33,075 nt of DNA from Corynebacterium glucuronolyticum (GTDB lineage Bacteria > Actinomycetota > Actinomycetes > Mycobacteriales > Mycobacteriaceae), in NCBI GenBank assembly GCA_022772305.1, contig JALFAQ010000050.1:1-33075 (forward strand), in the 5' to 3' direction. Positions 32,310 to 33,075 of the stretch are shown here, piece by piece; the stretch's first letter is position 1, and the number at the start of each line of letters is the position of its first letter. The position numbers and the translations under genes are program-made. The notes beneath the pieces are model-generated. The model was not told where the DNA came from, did not search any database, and was given only the letters and a program-made list of their open reading frames with translations.

Positions 32310-32543
32310 CTAGAGCACGGGTTGGGGTGTGATCCCGGCTTGTTTTTGGGTGAGTCGGGTGGCCCCGCCTTGGGCGCAGGTGCTCATGTTGAGCCGTGGC
32401 CGTCCGCCAAACGGTGGCACGAAGTAGTCCAGGCCGTTGATTCTTTCGATCCGGCCGTAACAGGGCTTTGCCGGGTTGTCGTCGTTCCTGCCGTTGTGGA
32501 ACGGGCACAGCATCGTCATGTTACTCATTGATGAATTGGTGTA
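32310..32543 (-). pseudogene. 3' remnant of an HNH endonuclease (DUF222/13E12-type) gene
   Basis: About 75 codons on the minus strand read 'TNSSMSNMTMLCPFHNG', 'NDDNPAKPCYGRIERINGLDYFVPPFGG' and a tail to TAG at 32310-32312. This is the C-terminal end of actinobacterial HNH endonucleases of the 13E12/DUF222 group, where 'N..LLCP.HN..' holds the last HNH residues. The 5' part, with the DUF222 domain and the rest of the HNH, is missing. Upstream the frame meets a TAG at 32543-32541, right beside the serine integrase start. The gene seems cut at this junction. Confidence 0.75.
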
Positions 32544-32554
32544 AAACTACGTAT

Positions 32555-32700
32555 ATGGCTCACCCACTTACCAAAACCGCATTGCCCGCCGGTATCTACG
32601 TGCGCATTTCCCTAGACGAGCACGACTGCGCGGGCGTGGAACGACAAGAACAGGCGTGCCACCTTGTTTACGTCAACGGTGGAGAGCAAGCCCTAGATAT
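32555..32700 (+). pseudogene. Serine integrase/recombinase, N-terminal fragment cut by an IS
   Basis: Some 48 codons from ATG 32555 encode the start of a large serine recombinase: 'AGIYVRISLDEHD' (the Y-R-S motif with nucleophile Ser) and 'GVERQEQACHLV' (the R-Q motif). The reading frame is broken after 'GGEQALDM' where the IS left end TGTGATGTC begins, so most of the catalytic and all of the DNA-binding domains are absent here. The rest may lie beyond the IS, outside the window. Its position next to a split HNH gene suggests a prophage or integrative element boundary. Confidence 0.7.
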
Positions 32701-32715
32701 GTGATGTCTCACTAG

Positions 32716-32805
32716 TTTTTGGACACGGAGTCCAATGACTTTTTGGGCATGGAGTCTAAGAGGTTTGTGGACATTGTGTCTTAATAGTTTTGGACACTTT
32801 TTGTG
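32716..32805 (+). repeat. Subterminal repeats inside the IS left end
   Basis: Copies related to TTTTTGGACACGGAGTCCAA occur at 32716-32735, 32740-32759 (TTTTTGGGCATGGAGTCTAA), 32765-32784 (TTGTGGACATTGTGTCTTAA) and a partial copy from about 32787 (GTTTTGGACAC). Spacing is 22-25 bp. Likely transposase-binding sites. Confidence 0.6.
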
Positions 32806-32817
32806 TGCAATGGCTAG

Positions 32818-33075
32818 ATGAGTATTTCACTTTCTTTGCGTAAACGGATCGCGTCTTTCGATCCGGTTCGCGATGGTAAAACTGTCCGCCAGTTTTGTCG
32901 GGAGGCTGGTTGTTCCCGGCAGACCTACTTCAACATCAAGAAACGGGTGAAGGAGCGTGGGGAGGCTGGGATTATCCCTGACTCCACGGCTGCTCACACT
33001 CCGCACACTAAATTCGATGATGATGACCATAGGCTCATCCTTGAGACACGTGAACGGTTGAAGAAGTTCGGGGCT
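32818..33075 (+). CDS. IS transposase, N-terminal part (IS481-like), truncated by window end
   Basis: 86 codons from ATG 32818 to the window end are open. The protein begins with a helix-turn-helix: 'VRQFCREAGCSRQTYFNIKKRVKERG' (about 23-48), then 'EAGIIPDSTAAHTPHTKFDDDD'. The order 'HTH, G..GL, SP/HTP, helix' is that of IS481-type transposases, whose DDE core would follow. No strong Shine-Dalgarno is seen. The gene runs off the right edge, so intactness cannot be judged. Confidence 0.7.
   Translation, partial: MSISLSLRKRIASFDPVRDGKTVRQFCREAGCSRQTYFNIKKRVKERGEAGIIPDSTAAHTPHTKFDDDDHRLILETRERLKKFGA

Larger units (their letters stand above)
32700..33075 (+). mobile_element. Insertion sequence (IS481-like), left end, continues past the window
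   Basis: The element appears to begin at TGTGATGTCTCAC (about 32700), where the integrase frame stops. It includes four subterminal repeats and a transposase gene truncated by the window edge. The right end, target duplication and full family are not visible. The TG terminus and the transposase N-terminus favour the IS481/IS3 superfamily. Confidence 0.65.

Overview
The window looks like a chromosomal segment of a Corynebacterium or very close relative. Evidence: a glnA2-glnE pair, actinobacterial-type RNase P RNA, a CYTH-CHAD protein, the small SPOR-like 'MSDKWYYNVETG' protein, GTG starts, several leaderless-looking promoters and moderately high GC. The class III (anaerobic) ribonucleotide reductase points to a facultatively anaerobic species. 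I ran no database search; names rest on recognised motifs and architecture.

Layout. 1-801: an unrecognised partial gene running off the left edge (minus strand) and, divergent from it, a TIR-like (DUF1863/ThsB-type) protein. 778-5170: a metal/cofactor block with an MntR-like DtxR-family repressor, a cytoplasmic protein with a periplasmic-receptor fold, and a minus-strand permease-ATPase-lipoprotein operon of the FecCD/BtuCD type. 5171-9523: a heme catalase, a NUDIX hydrolase sharing its terminator, and a major facilitator transporter. 9524-12060: a long leader with nested inverted repeats, a secreted two-domain protein whose N-terminal half resembles aerolysin/ETX-MTX2 pore-forming proteins, then a gene-poor stretch.

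12050-14579: a decayed PRC-barrel/DUF2382 gene, a sortase, an intact short PRC-barrel protein, and a minus-strand ATPase with a small His-rich partner. 14580-17241: nrdD-nrdG behind an NrdR box and a weaker second box exactly 31 bp away. 17238-21684: glnA2-glnE (minus), linking glutamine synthetase to its regulator. 21685-26370: two LexA-like boxes, a 31-residue Pro-rich ORF coupled to a DUF2786 protein, CYTH-CHAD, the small SPOR-like protein and a galactokinase homologue with degraded catalytic motifs. 26367-28183: an RNB-domain ribonuclease and rnpB, both minus.

28184-32303: palindromes, then a MacA-MacB-type tripartite efflux operon (adaptor, ATPase, permease with 0-4 bp spacing). 32304-33075: a mobile junction holding the 3' remnant of an HNH endonuclease gene, the first ~48 codons of a serine integrase, and an insertion sequence interrupting it whose left end carries four ~24-bp-spaced repeats. 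The window ends inside its transposase.

The most interesting items are the orphan TIR-like protein, the secreted putative pore-former and its leader, the SOS-like promoter with a mini-ORF, the inactive-looking galactokinase homologue, and the integrase/HNH junction.
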